Of a stretch of 64,000 nucleotides of DNA, positions 63,436 to 64,000 are shown in pieces. The stretch covers positions 558,001-622,000 of the forward strand of contig OZ243962.1 in assembly GCA_965214625.1 (NCBI GenBank). The letters are read 5' to 3'. Numbering within the stretch: position 1 is the stretch's first letter; the number at the start of each line of letters is the position of its first letter. Both the position numbers and the translations under genes were made by a program. The stretch comes from G965214625 sp965214625 (GTDB lineage Bacteria > Pseudomonadota > Gammaproteobacteria > Arenicellales > Poriferihabitantaceae). A model generated the notes under the pieces. That model ran no database searches. It was not told the origin of the DNA and saw only the letters and a list, made by a program, of their open reading frames with translations.

Positions 63436-63520
63436 TTTGTGATCCTCTGGTAAGGCTGAATACTAAACTGATTCTGATATAAGGTTTAATGATTGAATAA
63501 CAAGGGTTTTTGGCGATCCG

Positions 63521-64000
63521 CTATTCTGGCTGTGCCACAACCACCATTGCAGGGCGCAGCAGGCGGTCCTTCAGGACAAACCCCTTTTGCATCACATCGA
63601 CAATATGATCCGGTTCAATTTCTCCGCCGGGAACGATACTGATCGCCTGATGAAATTCGGGATTGAACTTGACGCCAGGTGCCGCATCCACTTCGGTGAC
63701 TGAAAATTTACCGAACACCGTCTCCAGTTGCCTGAGCGTCAGTTCCAGACCCTCTTTCATCCGTGTGACGGCTTCACCCTGAGTCTGATCTAACTCGACT
63801 TTGGCTGCCTGGTCCAGACTGTCCTTGACGCTCAGCAATTCCTGGGCAAATCCTTCAATGGCAAATTTCCGCGCCGAGACAATTTCATTTTGACTGCGAC
63901 GGCGAATATTTTCCACATCGGCCTTGGCACGCAGAAATCCACTCTTCATCTCCTCAATCTGCTCGTTCGCCTCGTTGAGTTGATCAAGCAATGTCTCCAT
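63521..64000 (-). CDS. grpE: Nucleotide-exchange factor GrpE, partial
   Basis: At least 159 residues up to the right edge of the window, where a Met codon coincides with the last base, so the N-terminus may extend beyond. The coiled-coil part is followed by the conserved RRRSQNEI and the beta-wing segment FNPEFHQAIS ... VMQKGFVLKDRLLRPAMVVV. GrpE drives ADP release from DnaK. First known gene of grpE-dnaK-dnaJ here. Confidence 0.95.
   Translation of the reverse strand: METLLDQLNEANEQIEEMKSGFLRAKADVENIRRRSQNEIVSARKFAIEGFAQELLSVKDSLDQAAKVELDQTQGEAVTRMKEGLELTLRQLETVFGKFSVTEVDAAPGVKFNPEFHQAISIVPGGEIEPDHIVDVMQKGFVLKDRLLRPAMVVVAQPE

Overview
The window reads as part of a gammaproteobacterial chromosome, free-living or symbiotic. 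The gene content and order support this: grpE-dnaK-dnaJ, ilvIHC-psd-pssA, ffh divergent from a CcsA-like gene, nadK-recN, bamE, dsbC, yajQ, orn, queG, rsmJ and fabI are all close to gammaproteobacterial types. No rRNA or tRNA gene and no CRISPR array was seen. Species cannot be named from this window.

Region 1 (1 to about 10,330) is a visibly G+C-rich accessory block, all on the minus strand. It holds an SDR dehydrogenase, a single-module fully reducing type I polyketide synthase (KS-AT-DH-degenerate MT-ER-KR-ACP, 2353 aa) and a thioester reductase that runs off the left edge. The three genes together look like a route to a long reduced chain released as an aldehyde or alcohol. The block ends at a C-terminal stump of an RND efflux pump (9812-10324), followed by about 900 bp without a convincing gene. 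This looks like an island border.

Region 2 (11.2-19.3 kb) holds a YfcG-like glutathione transferase and a thiamin locus made of two convergent operons. The plus-strand operon, promoter - TPP riboswitch - thiD-thiZ-thiX-thiY-tenA, covers uptake and salvage of the pyrimidine. The minus-strand operon, thiO-thiS-thiG-thiE, makes the thiazole and couples the two halves.

Region 3 (19.3-26.2 kb) is a patch of rearrangement. It has a HicA-HicB pair with an odd start and a shortened antitoxin, then queG and two small enzymes. An intact MntA-HepT toxin-antitoxin pair lies between two decayed ISAzo13-type transposase fragments that share a 67-bp direct repeat. A beheaded MacB-type permease abuts orn.

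Region 4 (26.1-64 kb) is mainly housekeeping: orn, rsmJ, fabI, a tungsten-type aldehyde:ferredoxin oxidoreductase, hrcA, a polar amino-acid ABC transporter, a stump of hsdM, a gamma-glutamylcyclotransferase-like gene, nadK-recN-GNAT-bamE, dsbC, yajQ, a glycosyltransferase/nucleoside phosphorylase pair, mdh, mltD, a family-4 uracil-DNA glycosylase, pssA-psd-ilvC-ilvH-ilvI, ffh, a CcsA-like gene, tsaB, a DinG/YoaA helicase, rfbD-rfbC and dnaJ-dnaK-grpE. Promoters and hairpins are listed only where the bases could be read directly.
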